From assembly GCF_029872155.1 (NCBI RefSeq), contig NZ_JARXLA010000003.1:1-64000 (forward strand): DNA of 64,000 nucleotides, given 5' to 3'. This DNA comes from Hyphomicrobium sp. D-2. GTDB lineage: Bacteria > Pseudomonadota > Alphaproteobacteria > Rhizobiales > Hyphomicrobiaceae. The position numbers and the translations under genes were made by a program. Positions 19,810-29,924 of the stretch are shown piece by piece; the first letter of the stretch is position 1; each line of letters opens with the position of its first letter. The notes beneath the pieces were generated by a model. It searched no databases. It saw nothing but the letters and a program-made list of their open reading frames with translations, and was not told the origin of the DNA.

Positions 19810-22800
19810 TCACCAGGCAACCTTGACGCCGAGTTTGCCGTCATAGGCGTTGCCGTCGGCGTGTTCGCCGATGCCGACAAGATATGACGCGTTGGCGTAG
19901 ATGGCAGCGCCGTCGCCGATGTCGGTGCTGAAGCCGGTGTTGATTTCGAATGTCGTGCCGCCCATGTCGGCCGCGAACGGGATGAAGCCGGTGGCGGATG
20001 AGAACTTCGTCTTTGGATCGCCGAGGAACTCGTACCAGAAGTTAGGTCGTACCCACGCGGTGAAGGTGGATGGCGATCCCGTCAGCCACGTGGGTGTGCC
20101 GAAGTCCTGAGCGAAGCGAACGCCGACACGGCCAACCAGAGAATTGACGTTGTCGAAGTGCACCTGGGCGGCGACATCCGATCCGTTGTTTAGATTGATG
20201 GTCTGGTAGGCCAGCTGCGCCTGCGGTTCGATGCTGAAGCCGCCAGGCCCCGTGTAAACCGGATAGCCGCCTTCGAGTGAAGCGCCGAAGGCACCGCCAT
20301 CAGTCTTCATCTTCGGGATGCGGTTGGACTTAGCGTCAATATCGTACCACGAGCCTAACAGCAGCGCGTCAACATAAGCGTTGTCGGGTGTGTAGTGCGT
20401 CCAGTATGCGCCCCATGAGTACGCCATGAAGCTGTTCTCACCCGCCTTGCCGTCACCGATATGCTGCACATCGCCTGAGCCGTGGCCGATGGCGAAGAAT
20501 GCACCGGCGTGATTGCGCGATGTGCTGACATCACCGTCGCGATAGAGATCCATGCCGCCCTGGAAAGCCCAGAAGTCATAATCGTACTTCGGGCCAGCGC
20601 CATAGATGCCTCCTTTGCCACCGTCGCGATCACCATGCTGGCCGATGACACGCGCCCATGCAGCATTTGGTGCGCCTTCCGCGTATGGGCTGACAGCCGT
20701 GCCGCGCCGCTCATGCAGCGTGTCCAGCATTAGGCGACCGTACAGCAGCGTCATCGCTGGCACAGCTGCATAGAGCGACGTTTCCTGCCGCCAGTCGGGA
20801 ATACCATCGCCGCAGACGGGTGCAGTTGGATCGAGTGCGCAGTTCAGCTCCGATCGCAGATACCAGGCGTTGGGATTGGAAGCATCTTCGCTGCCGCGAT
20901 AGAGCGAGTATTCATATGGACCGGCGACCACCGGACCGGCGAGCGCGAACAAGCCCGGCACCGTTGTGCCGCCGTTGATCGCGTCGACGACCAGAATTCC
21001 GTTGAGTTGGGTAAGGTCGCCAAGTCCGCCGACGTTGTTGACCGCGAGTTGGGACGTACCGGTGCCCGTTCCTCCATCGATCACAAGCCTATCGGAAGGC
21101 GATCCATCGCCGCCAAGCTGCGTGTTGATGCCCAGTGTGCCGCCCTGTCCGGTGTAATTACCTCTTACGACGACTTCGCTGCCTACCAGATTTCCATTGG
21201 CGGCGATAATCTGCCCTCCGTGCACGACATTGCCGTCGAAAGTGAGGGTTTGCACATGACTACCCTGCAGGCTGGTGCGGCCTGAGAGTGTTATATCGTC
21301 GGCGCGAATGCTGTTGCCGCTGTTGGCTTCGTTGACGACGCTTTCGAATTCCGCTCCTGCAGTCAGATTGAATGAACTGCCCGGCGCATTCACGCCATAC
21401 ACCGCGCCATCGCGAAGTTCGAACGTGCCGGCATGCACCGTGGTGTCAGCCAGGATTTCAGAGGTTCGGTTCTGCAAGCTTGCGTGGTCTTCACCGGAAA
21501 AAAGTACACGCCCCGAGCCGCCCGATTGATTGATTTCAACCGCGACCGCGCTGTTCGCGAGGTTGCTCGCAATCGGATCAAAGAACTCTATGCTGCTGCC
21601 GGATGCAGCATCCAGGCTCAGCGTTGTCCCGCCCGTTGCCAAATATATGGCGTTAGCGGCCGCTGTCGAAGCGCCATTGTGCGTGTTGCCGGAAAATACA
21701 GTGCTACCCGACTGAACCGAAAGCGTGACGTCTGAGCCGCCCCATATCGCGCCGCCGTTGCCGCCGGAACTATTGCCCTGGGCTATCATCGGACCTTGGA
21801 TAGAGAGCGGTCCGCCAGCGCGGATGGCACCTCCGTCCAACGTCGCCATGTTGTTGGCTAGCGATATGCTTGATCCTGTCAGGATTAACGGCGCCAAGGA
21901 GTAAATGGCGCCGCCGCTTGCAAACGCATTGTAAACGCCGCCTGTCTCGTTATAGCCGGCTGTGTTCCCCTCAATCACCAAAGTGGTAGCCGCGCCGCCA
22001 ATAGTGCTGGTTGCGCTTGCAGAGAGATACAGTCCGCCGCCGAAATTCGTAGACTTGTTTCCCGATATGGAAATTTGGCTGCCAGCAAGCGACAAAGCGC
22101 TGTCGCTGTAAATCGCGCCGCCAGACCCGAACGCGGTTGCGGCGCCGGATTGGTTGAAGCCAGCGAGATTGTTATCGAGAACAAGCACCGCGCCGGCGCC
22201 GCCGATATCGCTACTGGCCGCTTCGTCCAGATAGAATCCGCCACCGCCGTCAAACGAGCCGCTGCCGCCAGCAATGTTGCCGGTCAGCGTCAGGCTACCA
22301 TCCACTGACACGGTGCCCACATATGCGCCGCCGCCTTTAACGCCAGCATAGTTGTCGCTGACTGTGGAGGTTGTCGTGCCGCCATTGTTGCCGATTGTAA
22401 GCCTTGATATTCCATAACCGGTGCGAAAGCCGCCGCCGTTCTCGTACAGCGCGCGGTTGTTTGTGAACACGGCAGTGCCGGCAATGGCAATCCCGTACTC
22501 AACGTTTACGCCGCCGCCGCCGAACCAAGCCTGATTGTTCGTGAATGTTACAATGGCTTCGGGGTTGAGCGCCTGGAAGCCTTCCCCAGACGCACTCACG
22601 CTTCCGCCCGACCTGACGCCGCCACCATAGCCGTAGCCACTTCCGCCGATGTTATCTTCGAAAGTGACGATCCGGCTATCGATGATAATTCGACTGCCGT
22701 TGTTGGACCAAAGCCCGCCACCGCTTGTGTCGGTTCTGTTGCCACTTACAATCAGGGTGCCATTTGTGTTTGTGAATGAGATGTTGCCGTTGATGGTATG

Positions 22801-23319
22801 CAGGCCGCCGCCAAAATCTTGGCCGTAGTTGTCCCTGAGTTCAAAGTGGTCGACTGATGACGTAAAATTGCCGGATATGAAAATCGCACCGCCGCGGCCG
22901 GTACTGAAATTGTCTCTGAAAATAAGGCGCGTGCCGTCGATCGACAAACTGCTCCCACCCATTGCACCGCCTTCACTGCCATTGCCGTTGCCGTTTGCTA
23001 TGACAATATTGTCAGCGGTGAACTGACTGGCTGTGAATTTTCCGTAGACGCCGGCACCGTTGTTGAGCGTGATCACACTGTCCGGCGGCACACCGCTCAT
23101 CACCAGCCCGCTGCCAATGTTTTTGTTGCCGGTCAGAAACGCATCGCCATCGAACTCCCAGACCGTGTTGCTGCCGGTGGAAACAGGGGCGAGATTCTGC
23201 CCGTCAGGAATGTTGATGATCGTTTGCGATAAAGCGGGAGCCGAAGCGCTTAGGAAGCCGAGCGCAAAAACACTGATTGATGCAATAGCAGAGGTAATAC
23301 TGAGCTGCATGGGGAACAT
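19810..23319 (-). CDS. Autotransporter with chlamydial Pmp-like passenger repeats
   Basis: An intact 1169-residue autotransporter. Signal peptide at 1-31 (ending APALSQ). The passenger (about 35-800) is a right-handed beta helix made of repeats that pair an FxDN/VSGN/FTNN/ISGN motif with GGA(I/Y/V) or GGG(L/F/V): RGGAIF, SGGGLW, YGGGVR, FGGGGV, GSGGAIYS, FGGGLYL, DGGAIR, NGGAIW. This is the pattern of polymorphic membrane protein (Pmp/POMP) repeats. A conserved linker and a barrel ending GVKVAW follow, with the terminal aromatic residue needed for insertion. It probably mediates adhesion or surface structure. The start may be ATG 23319 or ATG 23310; a GGAG lies close to the first. It shares its barrel with the frameshifted neighbour. 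Confidence 0.9.
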   Translation of the reverse strand: MFPMQLSITSAIASISVFALGFLSASAPALSQTIINIPDGQNLAPVSTGSNTVWEFDGDAFLTGNKNIGSGLVMSGVPPDSVITLNNGAGVYGKFTASQFTADNIVIANGNGNGSEGGAMGGSSLSIDGTRLIFRDNFSTGRGGAIFISGNFTSSVDHFELRDNYGQDFGGGLHTINGNISFTNTNGTLIVSGNRTDTSGGGLWSNNGSRIIIDSRIVTFEDNIGGSGYGYGGGVRSGGSVSASGEGFQALNPEAIVTFTNNQAWFGGGGVNVEYGIAIAGTAVFTNNRALYENGGGFRTGYGISRLTIGNNGGTTTSTVSDNYAGVKGGGAYVGTVSVDGSLTLTGNIAGGSGSFDGGGGFYLDEAASSDIGGAGAVLVLDNNLAGFNQSGAATAFGSGGAIYSDSALSLAGSQISISGNKSTNFGGGLYLSASATSTIGGAATTLVIEGNTAGYNETGGVYNAFASGGAIYSLAPLILTGSSISLANNMATLDGGAIRAGGPLSIQGPMIAQGNSSGGNGGAIWGGSDVTLSVQSGSTVFSGNTHNGASTAAANAIYLATGGTTLSLDAASGSSIEFFDPIASNLANSAVAVEINQSGGSGRVLFSGEDHASLQNRTSEILADTTVHAGTFELRDGAVYGVNAPGSSFNLTAGAEFESVVNEANSGNSIRADDITLSGRTSLQGSHVQTLTFDGNVVHGGQIIAANGNLVGSEVVVRGNYTGQGGTLGINTQLGGDGSPSDRLVIDGGTGTGTSQLAVNNVGGLGDLTQLNGILVVDAINGGTTVPGLFALAGPVVAGPYEYSLYRGSEDASNPNAWYLRSELNCALDPTAPVCGDGIPDWRQETSLYAAVPAMTLLYGRLMLDTLHERRGTAVSPYAEGAPNAAWARVIGQHGDRDGGKGGIYGAGPKYDYDFWAFQGGMDLYRDGDVSTSRNHAGAFFAIGHGSGDVQHIGDGKAGENSFMAYSWGAYWTHYTPDNAYVDALLLGSWYDIDAKSNRIPKMKTDGGAFGASLEGGYPVYTGPGGFSIEPQAQLAYQTINLNNGSDVAAQVHFDNVNSLVGRVGVRFAQDFGTPTWLTGSPSTFTAWVRPNFWYEFLGDPKTKFSSATGFIPFAADMGGTTFEINTGFSTDIGDGAAIYANASYLVGIGEHADGNAYDGKLGVKVAW
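19812..21114 (-). repeat. Direct repeat copy 2: autotransporter C-terminal region
   Basis: Intact counterpart of 16690-17994. Differences are scattered, mostly at third codon positions, with a few conservative residue changes (for example HYTPDNAY against HYTPENAY), as expected for a tandem duplication followed by drift or gene conversion. Confidence 0.8.
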
Positions 23320-23737
23320 ATCTCCATGGCCCGCACTGAAATAAGCGCGGAGGCTGAATTGCTAGCGGGCAATTTTGAATTGGCAGACGCGACGCACGGG
23401 CGGCCATCAAACTGCGCATCTTTCTGATGCTGGAGATGTGAAAATATCCGCTGACTGAGCAAAGCAGTGATTCGCGATGCCGACGATCATCGCTAGCGAC
23501 GATAGGAGAAATGCCATGGGTGTTGTCGCAAATTAAGCACAGTCCACTGAAGTATGTCTTTGGCGCATTATTTGATGTCTGACCGGGGCGTTGCTGTGCA
23601 TCTTTATGGTTCTGGCGCCCCCTTAAAGCTGTGCGAGTTTGGCACACGGCGGATGGAAAATTTGTCCGATCCAGCACACGGCATTTTTACTGCGGGGAGG
23701 TAACTGTCGGCGCCAGAGCAGTGATGGGAAGCGCGCC
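23320..23737. other. Divergent intergenic region
   Basis: About 420 bases between the autotransporter and the patatin-like gene, which point away from each other. It must hold both promoters. I see no clear -10/-35 pair, operator palindrome or small gene that I can support. Confidence 0.4.
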
Positions 23738-24814
23738 ATGGATCGTAGACATTTTCTTAACCTGGCGGGGCCGGCACTCGCCACCGTTGCCTATTCTCCG
23801 GCCATGGCCGCCTCTACAGACGCGCCTTCATCACTCCAGAAGCTTTCCGCAGAGCTGGATCAGAGCCTGTTTGCGGGCGACGGGCTGGCCTTTCCTATTC
23901 CCGATCAACCGACGATCTCGCCGCTGGCCAAAGGTCTGGATCGTGCGCTCGTGTTGGGCGGCGGTGGAACGTATTATCTGGCTTGGTACTGCGGCTTCTT
24001 TCATGGCCTGTTCGATGAGGGCATCGACGCGCCCGAGCTTGCGGACATGATTGTCGGCACATCGGCGGGATCCTATGCTGGGTCGTCGCTCGCCAGCGGG
24101 CATTTTTTTCGCCTGCGGACAGAGTTCGAATTTTTCGGTCACTTTCCTGGGCTGTTTGCTCGTTTGGCGCCGGTAAGCGATCCGAACCTCAGCCAGCAGC
24201 GCGCGCAAAAGATCAATGCGGCGGCCAAAGACGGCTCTATCGCTACGCGTCAGGCCATCGGCCATGCAGCGCTGGCATCCGACAATAAGGTCAATGGTGA
24301 GGGCGTTGAGCGGCTGGCGGCATTTCTCACCGGCGACAGCAAAAGTGCCTGGACCTCTGGCAAGATGCATACAACTGCTGTCGATTGCTACACCGGCGAG
24401 CGTGTGGTTGTGTCGAAGGCATCCGCAGACAAGAACGGCATTCCGTTGGCGCATGGCGCGGCGGCCAGCTGCTCGCTTCCTGGCATCATCGGCCCGACGC
24501 TGCTGGGGCAGCGCTACTGCATGGACGGCGGAATGTGTTCAAACGCAGCGCACGTTGACCTCGTCGCTGGTGTGAAGCGCGCGCTGATCATTACGCTCAA
24601 TGATGGTCTGCAGCCGCCGTTTCTGACCGGAATACCGCATCCGATTGCACAGAACATTCAGCAGATCGAAGCGGTGGGAACAAAGACGATGTGGATCAAG
24701 GCTGATCCGCCCAACGTCAATCTGATGGATCCGAAGGAAGTTTCGGCCGGGTTGCAGGCTGGATACGATCGCGCGAAGAAGGAAGCACCCGCCATCAAGG
24801 AGTTTTGGGTGTAA
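23738..24814 (+). CDS. Tat-exported patatin-like phospholipase
   Basis: A 358-residue serine lipase-like protein. The N-terminus MDRRHFLNLAGPAL fits a twin-arginine signal peptide cleaved after AMAA. The patatin fold follows: oxyanion loop VLGGGGTYYLAW, nucleophile elbow GTSAGS (catalytic Ser) and the DGG motif in MDGGMCSN with the catalytic Asp, so the dyad is complete. Patatins hydrolyse acyl chains of lipids or lipid-like esters; export implies action in the periplasm or outer membrane. Start ATG 23738 is preferred because GGGAAG lies 8 bases upstream and the Tat motif begins there. It stands alone between the autotransporters and the copper genes. Confidence 0.85.
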   Translation: MDRRHFLNLAGPALATVAYSPAMAASTDAPSSLQKLSAELDQSLFAGDGLAFPIPDQPTISPLAKGLDRALVLGGGGTYYLAWYCGFFHGLFDEGIDAPELADMIVGTSAGSYAGSSLASGHFFRLRTEFEFFGHFPGLFARLAPVSDPNLSQQRAQKINAAAKDGSIATRQAIGHAALASDNKVNGEGVERLAAFLTGDSKSAWTSGKMHTTAVDCYTGERVVVSKASADKNGIPLAHGAAASCSLPGIIGPTLLGQRYCMDGGMCSNAAHVDLVAGVKRALIITLNDGLQPPFLTGIPHPIAQNIQQIEAVGTKTMWIKADPPNVNLMDPKEVSAGLQAGYDRAKKEAPAIKEFWV

Positions 24815-24882
24815 TCGCAGTTCGTCATCAGATGCGCGGTAGTGTGGCAGTCCTTGATGCCGCACAGAAGACTGTGCCGCAG

Positions 24883-25410
24883 TTATTTAGCAGGCTTGCG
24901 TTTAGCCCGCGGCTTGGACGTTGATGGGGCATGGCAGCAAGCGGATTGCTGCGCGCCGTGCGCGGTGTGCCGGTCAAGTTTTCCTTTTGCCGGCGCGCCG
25001 TGTCTCATCGCTTTTGTATCCGCAGGCGACTGAAGATTGGCGAGGATCGGGCAATCGGGACGGTCATCGCCAGAACAGCCGTCGATCAGCACCTGCAGCG
25101 TGCCGGCCATTTCTTCAAGCTCGTCGATCCGCTGGCGCAGTTCAGAGATGTGCGCTTTGGCAATCTTCTTGACGTCGGCGCTACGACGCGAGGTGTCTCG
25201 CCACAGGCCAAGCAGCTCATTGATTTCCGTCACAGCAAAGCCGAGGTCGCGCGCACGACGAATGAAGCGCAGCATGTGCACGTCCGAAGGCGTATAGTCC
25301 CGATAGCCTGATTCCGTTCGGGTTGCCTTGGGGATCAGCCCGGTTTCCTCATAGTAACGGATCATCTTGGCGGAAACGCCGGACGCTTTTGCAGCTTCGC
25401 CGATGTTCAA
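24883..25410 (-). CDS. cueR: Copper-responsive MerR regulator CueR
   Basis: A 175-residue MerR-family activator. The helix-turn-helix opens [20 protein letters not shown]; the long dimer helix and the metal loop [12 protein letters not shown] with the two copper-binding cysteines match CueR. The C-terminus carries an extra 40-residue basic tail with SACCHAP, a possible further metal site. The start is TTG at 25410, overlapping the copA stop as TTGA, with AAAGGCGG 7-8 bases upstream; no ATG or GTG fits the frame. The coupling makes cueR the second gene of the copA transcript, so the sensor is raised by its own output. Confidence 0.88.
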   Translation of the reverse strand: MNIGEAAKASGVSAKMIRYYEETGLIPKATRTESGYRDYTPSDVHMLRFIRRARDLGFAVTEINELLGLWRDTSRRSADVKKIAKAHISELRQRIDELEEMAGTLQVLIDGCSGDDRPDCPILANLQSPADTKAMRHGAPAKGKLDRHTAHGAQQSACCHAPSTSKPRAKRKPAK

Positions 25411-27917
25411 GATGCACCGCCTTTGCCCGAAGGCAGCATGCCATCGTTGAACTTGAACGCGCGCAGACGCAGGGCGTTGCCGAGTACGAACACGCTGGAC
25501 AGCGCCATGGCGCCAGCGGCCAACACTGGCGACATCAAGATCCCCCAACCGGGATAAAGCACGCCAGCGGCAACCGGGATTAGAGCGGTATTGTACGCGA
25601 AGGCCCAGAACAGGTTCTGCCGGATGTTGCGCAGCGTGGCGCGCGAAATTGCAATCGCCGTAGGGACGCCGGTGAGGTTGCCGGACATCAGCACGACGTC
25701 GGCAGCTTCGATCGCGATATCGGTACCGTTGCCGACAGCCAGTCCGACATCGGCCGCAGCCAGTGCGGGCGCGTCGTTGATGCCATCGCCAACGAAGGCG
25801 AGGCTTCCGTAAGAGGTCCTGAGCTTGCGCACCGCTTCGACTTTGCCATCCGGGAGAACTTCGGCGACGACTTCGTCAATGCCAAGCTGGCGAGCGATGG
25901 CTTCGGCTGTCGCGCGGTTGTCGCCGGTGATCATCGCGACATTCAAACCCTGCTTGTGAAGATCGGCGATGGCGGCTGGTGATGTTTTCTTGATCGGATC
26001 AGCGACGGCGATGATGGCCGCAAGCTTGCCGCCGATGGCCGCATAAAGCGGCGATTTTCCTTCGCTGCCGAGCTTGCTGGCAATGGCGGTATGGGCGGTT
26101 ACGTCTACACCGATATCGCGCATGTAACGGTCGGCGCCAATGTCGACGCTTGCGCCGTCCACTTCAGCATGAACACCAACGCCGGTAATGGCCTCAAATG
26201 AGCGCGCAGCGGGAAGTGCAATACCTTCGCTTTCAGCGGCAGTTACGATGGCGCGAGCGATCGGGTGCTCCGACTTGGCTTCGACGGCGGCGACAGTACC
26301 CAGCACATGCGGACGGTCGAAGTCCGGCATGATGAAGAGATCCGTCAAGGCCGGTCGGCCTTCGGTGAGCGTTCCGGTCTTGTCGAAGGCGACGACCTTG
26401 GCATCCTTCAGGAGCTGCAGCGCTTCGCCCTTGCGGAACAGCACGCCGAGTTCGGCGGCGCGGCCGGTTCCGACCATGATTGAGGTGGGTGTGGCCAGGC
26501 CCATCGCGCATGGGCAGGCGACAATCAGCACAGCCACAGCATTGACGAGTGCGAACGTCAGCGCTGGCGCGGGCCCGAAGAAGAACCAGACAACGAACGT
26601 GAGCGCGGCGGCAAGCATGACGGCGGGCACGAACCACATCGTCACTTTATCGACGAGTGCCTGGATTGGCAGCTTGGAGCCTTGCGCCTGTTCCACCATG
26701 CGGATGATCTGCGCCAGCATGGTCGCGCCGCCAACGGCGGTTGCCTTGAAGGCAAGCGCACCCTGCTGATTGACGGTGCCGCCGACAAGCGTTGCGCCCG
26801 ATGCTTTTGCAACCGGAATAGGCTCGCCGGAGATCATGGATTCATCGACGTAGCTCTCACCGTCGGTGACCTCACCGTCGACAGGGATGCGTTCGCCTGG
26901 CCGGACCTCGATGATGTCGCCGGTGACGACGTCGTCGATGGGAATCTCGACGAGCGAATTGCCACGCTGCACGCGTGCGGTCTTCGCCTGCAGTTTGACC
27001 AGTCGCTTGATGGCTTCGGAGGTGCGGCCCTTGGCGCGGGCTTCCAGATAACGGCCGAGCAGGATCAGCGTAACAATGACTGCTGCCGCCTCATAGTAGA
27101 CGTTGACGGTGCCAGCCGGCAGCAGGCGCGGCGCGAACGTTGCCACCACGGAGTAAGAGTATGCCGCCAGCGTACCGACCGCGACCAGTGAGTTCATGTC
27201 AGGCGCGCGGCGGATAAGAGCTGGAACGCCCTTCTCGTAAAAACGTCGGCCGGGGATCGCCAGCACCAGCGTCGTCAGCACGAACTGCAAATACCAGCTG
27301 GCCTGCATGCCGATGGTGTCGGCAATAAGATGATGCACGCCCGGGATCATGTGCGATCCCATCTCAAGCACGAACACTGGCAGCGTCAGGAGAGCGGCGA
27401 TAATAAGATCGCGTTTCAGCTCGACGCGCTCGGCTTCTTTCCGCTCAGCAGCCTCGTCGTCCTCGCGGCCGCTATTTGCACTGAGCTGACGTGCAGTATA
27501 TCCGGCCGATGCTACTGCATCGATCAGCGTCGCGATATCAGCGGTGCCGCGCACGCTGGCGCGCTCGGTTGCAAGGTTGACCGTAGCATCGGTAACGCCG
27601 GGCACGGCCTTGAGAGCCTTCTCGACACGCCCCACGCAGGAGGCGCAGGTCATGCCTTCGATGGCAAGCTCGACGCTATTCGCTGGCACGTCATAGCCGG
27701 CGGCCTGCACAGCCTGCACGAGTTCATTGCGATTGACCGCACCGCTGGTGCGCAGGTCGGCTCGTTCCGTCGCGAGATTGACGCTGACAGAGCTGACGCC
27801 CTCGACCTTGCTCAAGGCCTTCTCGATGCGTGCGACGCAGGAGGCGCAAGTCATGCCCTCAATTGGCAGGCTGATGCTGCCCTCTTTGACCATCGGTCGC
27901 GTTTGACTGGCGTTCAC
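25407..27917 (-). CDS. copA: Copper-exporting P1B-type ATPase
   Basis: An 836-residue copper pump. It has two N-terminal heavy-metal domains with MTCASC (residues 22-27 and 89-94), membrane helices, the CPC metal-transport motif in [13 protein letters not shown], phosphorylation motif [13 protein letters not shown] and [10 protein letters not shown]. It moves Cu(I) from the cytoplasm to the periplasm using ATP. The start is GTG at 27917 with a strong GGAGGT 6 bases upstream. A CueR-type promoter lies about 45-70 bases upstream. It is transcribed with cueR and divergently from copZ and the DUF305 gene. Confidence 0.95.
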   Translation of the reverse strand: MNASQTRPMVKEGSISLPIEGMTCASCVARIEKALSKVEGVSSVSVNLATERADLRTSGAVNRNELVQAVQAAGYDVPANSVELAIEGMTCASCVGRVEKALKAVPGVTDATVNLATERASVRGTADIATLIDAVASAGYTARQLSANSGREDDEAAERKEAERVELKRDLIIAALLTLPVFVLEMGSHMIPGVHHLIADTIGMQASWYLQFVLTTLVLAIPGRRFYEKGVPALIRRAPDMNSLVAVGTLAAYSYSVVATFAPRLLPAGTVNVYYEAAAVIVTLILLGRYLEARAKGRTSEAIKRLVKLQAKTARVQRGNSLVEIPIDDVVTGDIIEVRPGERIPVDGEVTDGESYVDESMISGEPIPVAKASGATLVGGTVNQQGALAFKATAVGGATMLAQIIRMVEQAQGSKLPIQALVDKVTMWFVPAVMLAAALTFVVWFFFGPAPALTFALVNAVAVLIVACPCAMGLATPTSIMVGTGRAAELGVLFRKGEALQLLKDAKVVAFDKTGTLTEGRPALTDLFIMPDFDRPHVLGTVAAVEAKSEHPIARAIVTAAESEGIALPAARSFEAITGVGVHAEVDGASVDIGADRYMRDIGVDVTAHTAIASKLGSEGKSPLYAAIGGKLAAIIAVADPIKKTSPAAIADLHKQGLNVAMITGDNRATAEAIARQLGIDEVVAEVLPDGKVEAVRKLRTSYGSLAFVGDGINDAPALAAADVGLAVGNGTDIAIEAADVVLMSGNLTGVPTAIAISRATLRNIRQNLFWAFAYNTALIPVAAGVLYPGWGILMSPVLAAGAMALSSVFVLGNALRLRAFKFNDGMLPSGKGGAS

Positions 27918-27963
27918 GCGGTACCTCCACGGAATTCATGCTCTCATTATGGGGACTCCTAAA

Positions 27964-27982
27964 GGTTCCAACGATGGGAAGG
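27964..27982 (-). promoter_or_regulatory. CueR box driving copA
   Basis: On the minus strand the sequence reads TTGACC (27986-27981) followed by the dyad CCTTCCCATCGTTGGAACC and an element near 27956-27961. An interrupted dyad inside a long 19-base spacer is the hallmark of MerR/CueR promoters. Confidence 0.8.
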
Positions 27983-28013
27983 TCAAGAAATTATTTCTCA
28001 AAATCGGCCTTGA

Positions 28014-28032
28014 CCTTCCAACGGTGGGAAGC
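28014..28032 (+). promoter_or_regulatory. CueR box driving copZ and the DUF305 gene
   Basis: TTGACC at 28010-28015 overlaps the dyad CCTTCCAACGGTGGGAAGC, nearly the same as the copA box but facing the other way. The -10 is not clear (CAAGAT at 28037-28042 is a candidate). The two boxes let one regulator fire both directions. Confidence 0.75.
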
Positions 28033-28075
28033 CCCACAAGATTTTCGATCAACTAAAATGATTGGAGCATTTGAA

Positions 28076-28270
28076 ATGCAGATCCAGATCGACAACATGA
28101 CCTGCGGCTCCTGCGCCAGACACGTCACCCAGGCCATCAAGGCTGTCGATGCCGAGGCCAAGGTGCTGATCGACGTATCCGCGCGGCGCGCAACGGTTGA
28201 AACCTCCGCGACAGAACAGGCTGTCACCAGTGCCCTCGCGGCTGACGGCTATGAAGCACGCGTTATCTGA
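28076..28270 (+). CDS. copZ: Copper chaperone, heavy-metal-associated domain
   Basis: A 64-residue HMA domain protein with the MTCGSCARHV copper-binding motif near its start and the usual beta-alpha-beta-beta-alpha-beta pattern ending ADGYEARVI. It should carry Cu(I) to CopA in the cytoplasm. ATG 28076 is chosen over ATG 28058 because the HMA fold begins at QIQIDN and GGAG sits about 9 bases upstream. It lies 15 bases before the DUF305 gene and downstream of a CueR box. Confidence 0.9.
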   Translation: MQIQIDNMTCGSCARHVTQAIKAVDAEAKVLIDVSARRATVETSATEQAVTSALAADGYEARVI

Positions 28271-28285
28271 ACGAAAGAGATATCC

Positions 28286-28714
28286 ATGAAGAAACTCTCT
28301 CTGGCCTTTGTTGCCGCTGCCTTCATCGCCGCAGGGGGCCTTGCTTATGCTCAAGCGGGCGATGGACACTCCGCGACGGAGCATGACCATGCAGGCCATG
28401 GCCACCATGCGGCGCATGGCACAGGCGCAGCGTCCGACAATGTCGTGATCCGAGCCTATCAGGCTGCCAACGACCGGATGCATACCGACATGGCGATTGA
28501 GTTCACCGGCGACGCGGATACCGACTTCATGCGCGGCATGATTCCCCATCACCAGGGGGCGATCGACATGGCCCGCGTGGTGTTGGAGCATGGCAAGGAT
28601 CCGGAAGTCCGCAAACTGGCTGAGGCAGTAATTTCGGCGCAGGAAGCCGAGATTGCACTGATGAAGAAGTGGCTGGCGGATAACGCTGAGGCTACCGGCG
28701 CTCAGAAGCGCTAA
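28286..28714 (+). CDS. Periplasmic DUF305 protein, probable copper-binding
   Basis: A 142-residue exported protein. Signal peptide 1-23 ([10 protein letters not shown]), then a His-rich stretch ([13 protein letters not shown]) and the DUF305 four-helix domain with the conserved [12 protein letters not shown] motif. DUF305 proteins such as CopM bind copper and add periplasmic resistance. Position in the CueR-controlled copZ transcript supports copper buffering. A hairpin follows about 20 bases after the stop. Confidence 0.88.
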   Translation: MKKLSLAFVAAAFIAAGGLAYAQAGDGHSATEHDHAGHGHHAAHGTGAASDNVVIRAYQAANDRMHTDMAIEFTGDADTDFMRGMIPHHQGAIDMARVVLEHGKDPEVRKLAEAVISAQEAEIALMKKWLADNAEATGAQKR

Positions 28715-28733
28715 TCTCAATGCAGGCAAGCGA

Positions 28734-28766
28734 TCAACCACGGCAGACAAAGCATGCCGTGGTTGA
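28734..28766 (+). terminator. Stem-loop after the DUF305 gene
   Basis: A perfect 12-base stem (TCAACCACGGCA / TGCCGTGGTTGA) with a 9-base loop, 20 bases after the stop codon. There is no T-run, so termination may be partial. Confidence 0.6.
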
Positions 28767-28816
28767 CGCGTCGCAGTGATGCGGTTGCAGGCAGTTATCA
28801 GGCGCAACCGCTCAGT

Positions 28817-29341
28817 TCAGCCGCGGTTGTCCTTTTTCGCCTGCGCTACCTTAGTGGCCTTTGACACAGAGCCAATCTGGCTTCCGGGAATGATGTTGCG
28901 GCGACGCCTGTTCGGGATTGGCTGCATCCCGTCGCTTCTTGTCCGATCAGAAGACGCAGGATTGACAAAACTGGCCTGCCGACGGGCGGCCAGCGCGCGG
29001 CGTGCCGCATCGACATTGGACGCGCGCGCTTCAAGTGCACGTTGGCGCGCAAGCTCGCGGTTAACACGTTTTAGCGCGGCGGACAGCGCCTGTTTGCGTT
29101 TCAGCGGATGCTCGGTGTTGCCGGGAAACGATCCACCGCGTGCCTCGGCTTTGCCACGCAACTCCCGCTGACGCTGGCGCACCAGGGTCCGCACCTTACC
29201 CTTCTCGGATCGTATCTGCTTCTGCAGGTCACGCAGAGCCTTGGCATCGATGTCGTAAATCTCCGGATGATGAGACTTGTCGACCATTTCAAGCTGGTCA
29301 TCGGTCAAAATACTGCGTTCGGTTGCACGCGAATGGGACAT
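28817..29341 (-). CDS. Conserved hypothetical basic protein
   Basis: A 174-residue, highly charged protein rich in Arg and Lys, with a coiled helical centre (LRDLQKQIRSEKGKVRTLVRQRQREL and the RVNRELARQRALEARA region) and a basic, probably disordered tail. No catalytic motif or known domain is visible. ATG 29341 follows GGAGAG at a good distance and is preferred to the ATG eight codons upstream. It reads toward the DUF305 gene. Its composition suggests nucleic-acid binding, but I do not recognise a function. Confidence 0.7.
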   Translation of the reverse strand: MSHSRATERSILTDDQLEMVDKSHHPEIYDIDAKALRDLQKQIRSEKGKVRTLVRQRQRELRGKAEARGGSFPGNTEHPLKRKQALSAALKRVNRELARQRALEARASNVDAARRALAARRQASFVNPASSDRTRSDGMQPIPNRRRRNIIPGSQIGSVSKATKVAQAKKDNRG

Positions 29342-29924
29342 CCAAAGCTCTCCTGTTTTCCTCATCTGGATCTTATCGGAGCGTCGGCTATCTTGCGGAA
29401 GCTTTGCCGGAGCTTGCTTTTCGAAGTCTGACTGAATGAGTGAAAAATGCCGCTATTGTTGGGCAGCGGTTTGCAGATAGTCCGCAATAGAACGCAACCG
29501 TCGGACGCATGCTGACTTGCCGGTATCGGCCACCATCCAAACCGCAATCGCGCTGGGGGAATGTGATGATGTCAGCTGCTCCCTGACCATGGGGCAAGTG
29601 CACGTAAAGTGCATAGATAATCAGGAATTGATATTTGACCCCAGACCGCAGCGCCTCATATTTGACGGCGGTGGTGAGGAACGCTGAGCGTCGCTTGCTG
29701 GCCGATCAGCCCTACCCCTTGGCGCTTGCGAGAAGTCTGACGATGGAACGATGTCTACATTTCGGCGCGCGCGAGAATAATCGTCACGGTCAGGAAGTTC
29801 GTCTGTCATCAGACGTGTGATTGACCGGCCGCCATAACCAAAAACTGAAGATTGGAAGTTGATGCATGCCATCGCTGCCGTGCGCAGCGAGCGGCGGAGC
29901 TTTGTCTGCGGTCGAAGCTTCTGA
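29342..29924. other. Intergenic region before the LIV-type operon
   Basis: About 580 bases between two genes that point away from each other. Only short, unsupported open frames occur. It should contain the promoter of the ABC operon, but I see no clear operator, riboswitch fold or tRNA. Confidence 0.4.

Noticed and set aside
16688-23319. Tandem repeats as an insertion sequence or CRISPR array
   Set aside because: The repeats are within coding sequence for beta-helix passengers and barrels; there are no terminal inverted repeats, transposase or spacer structure.
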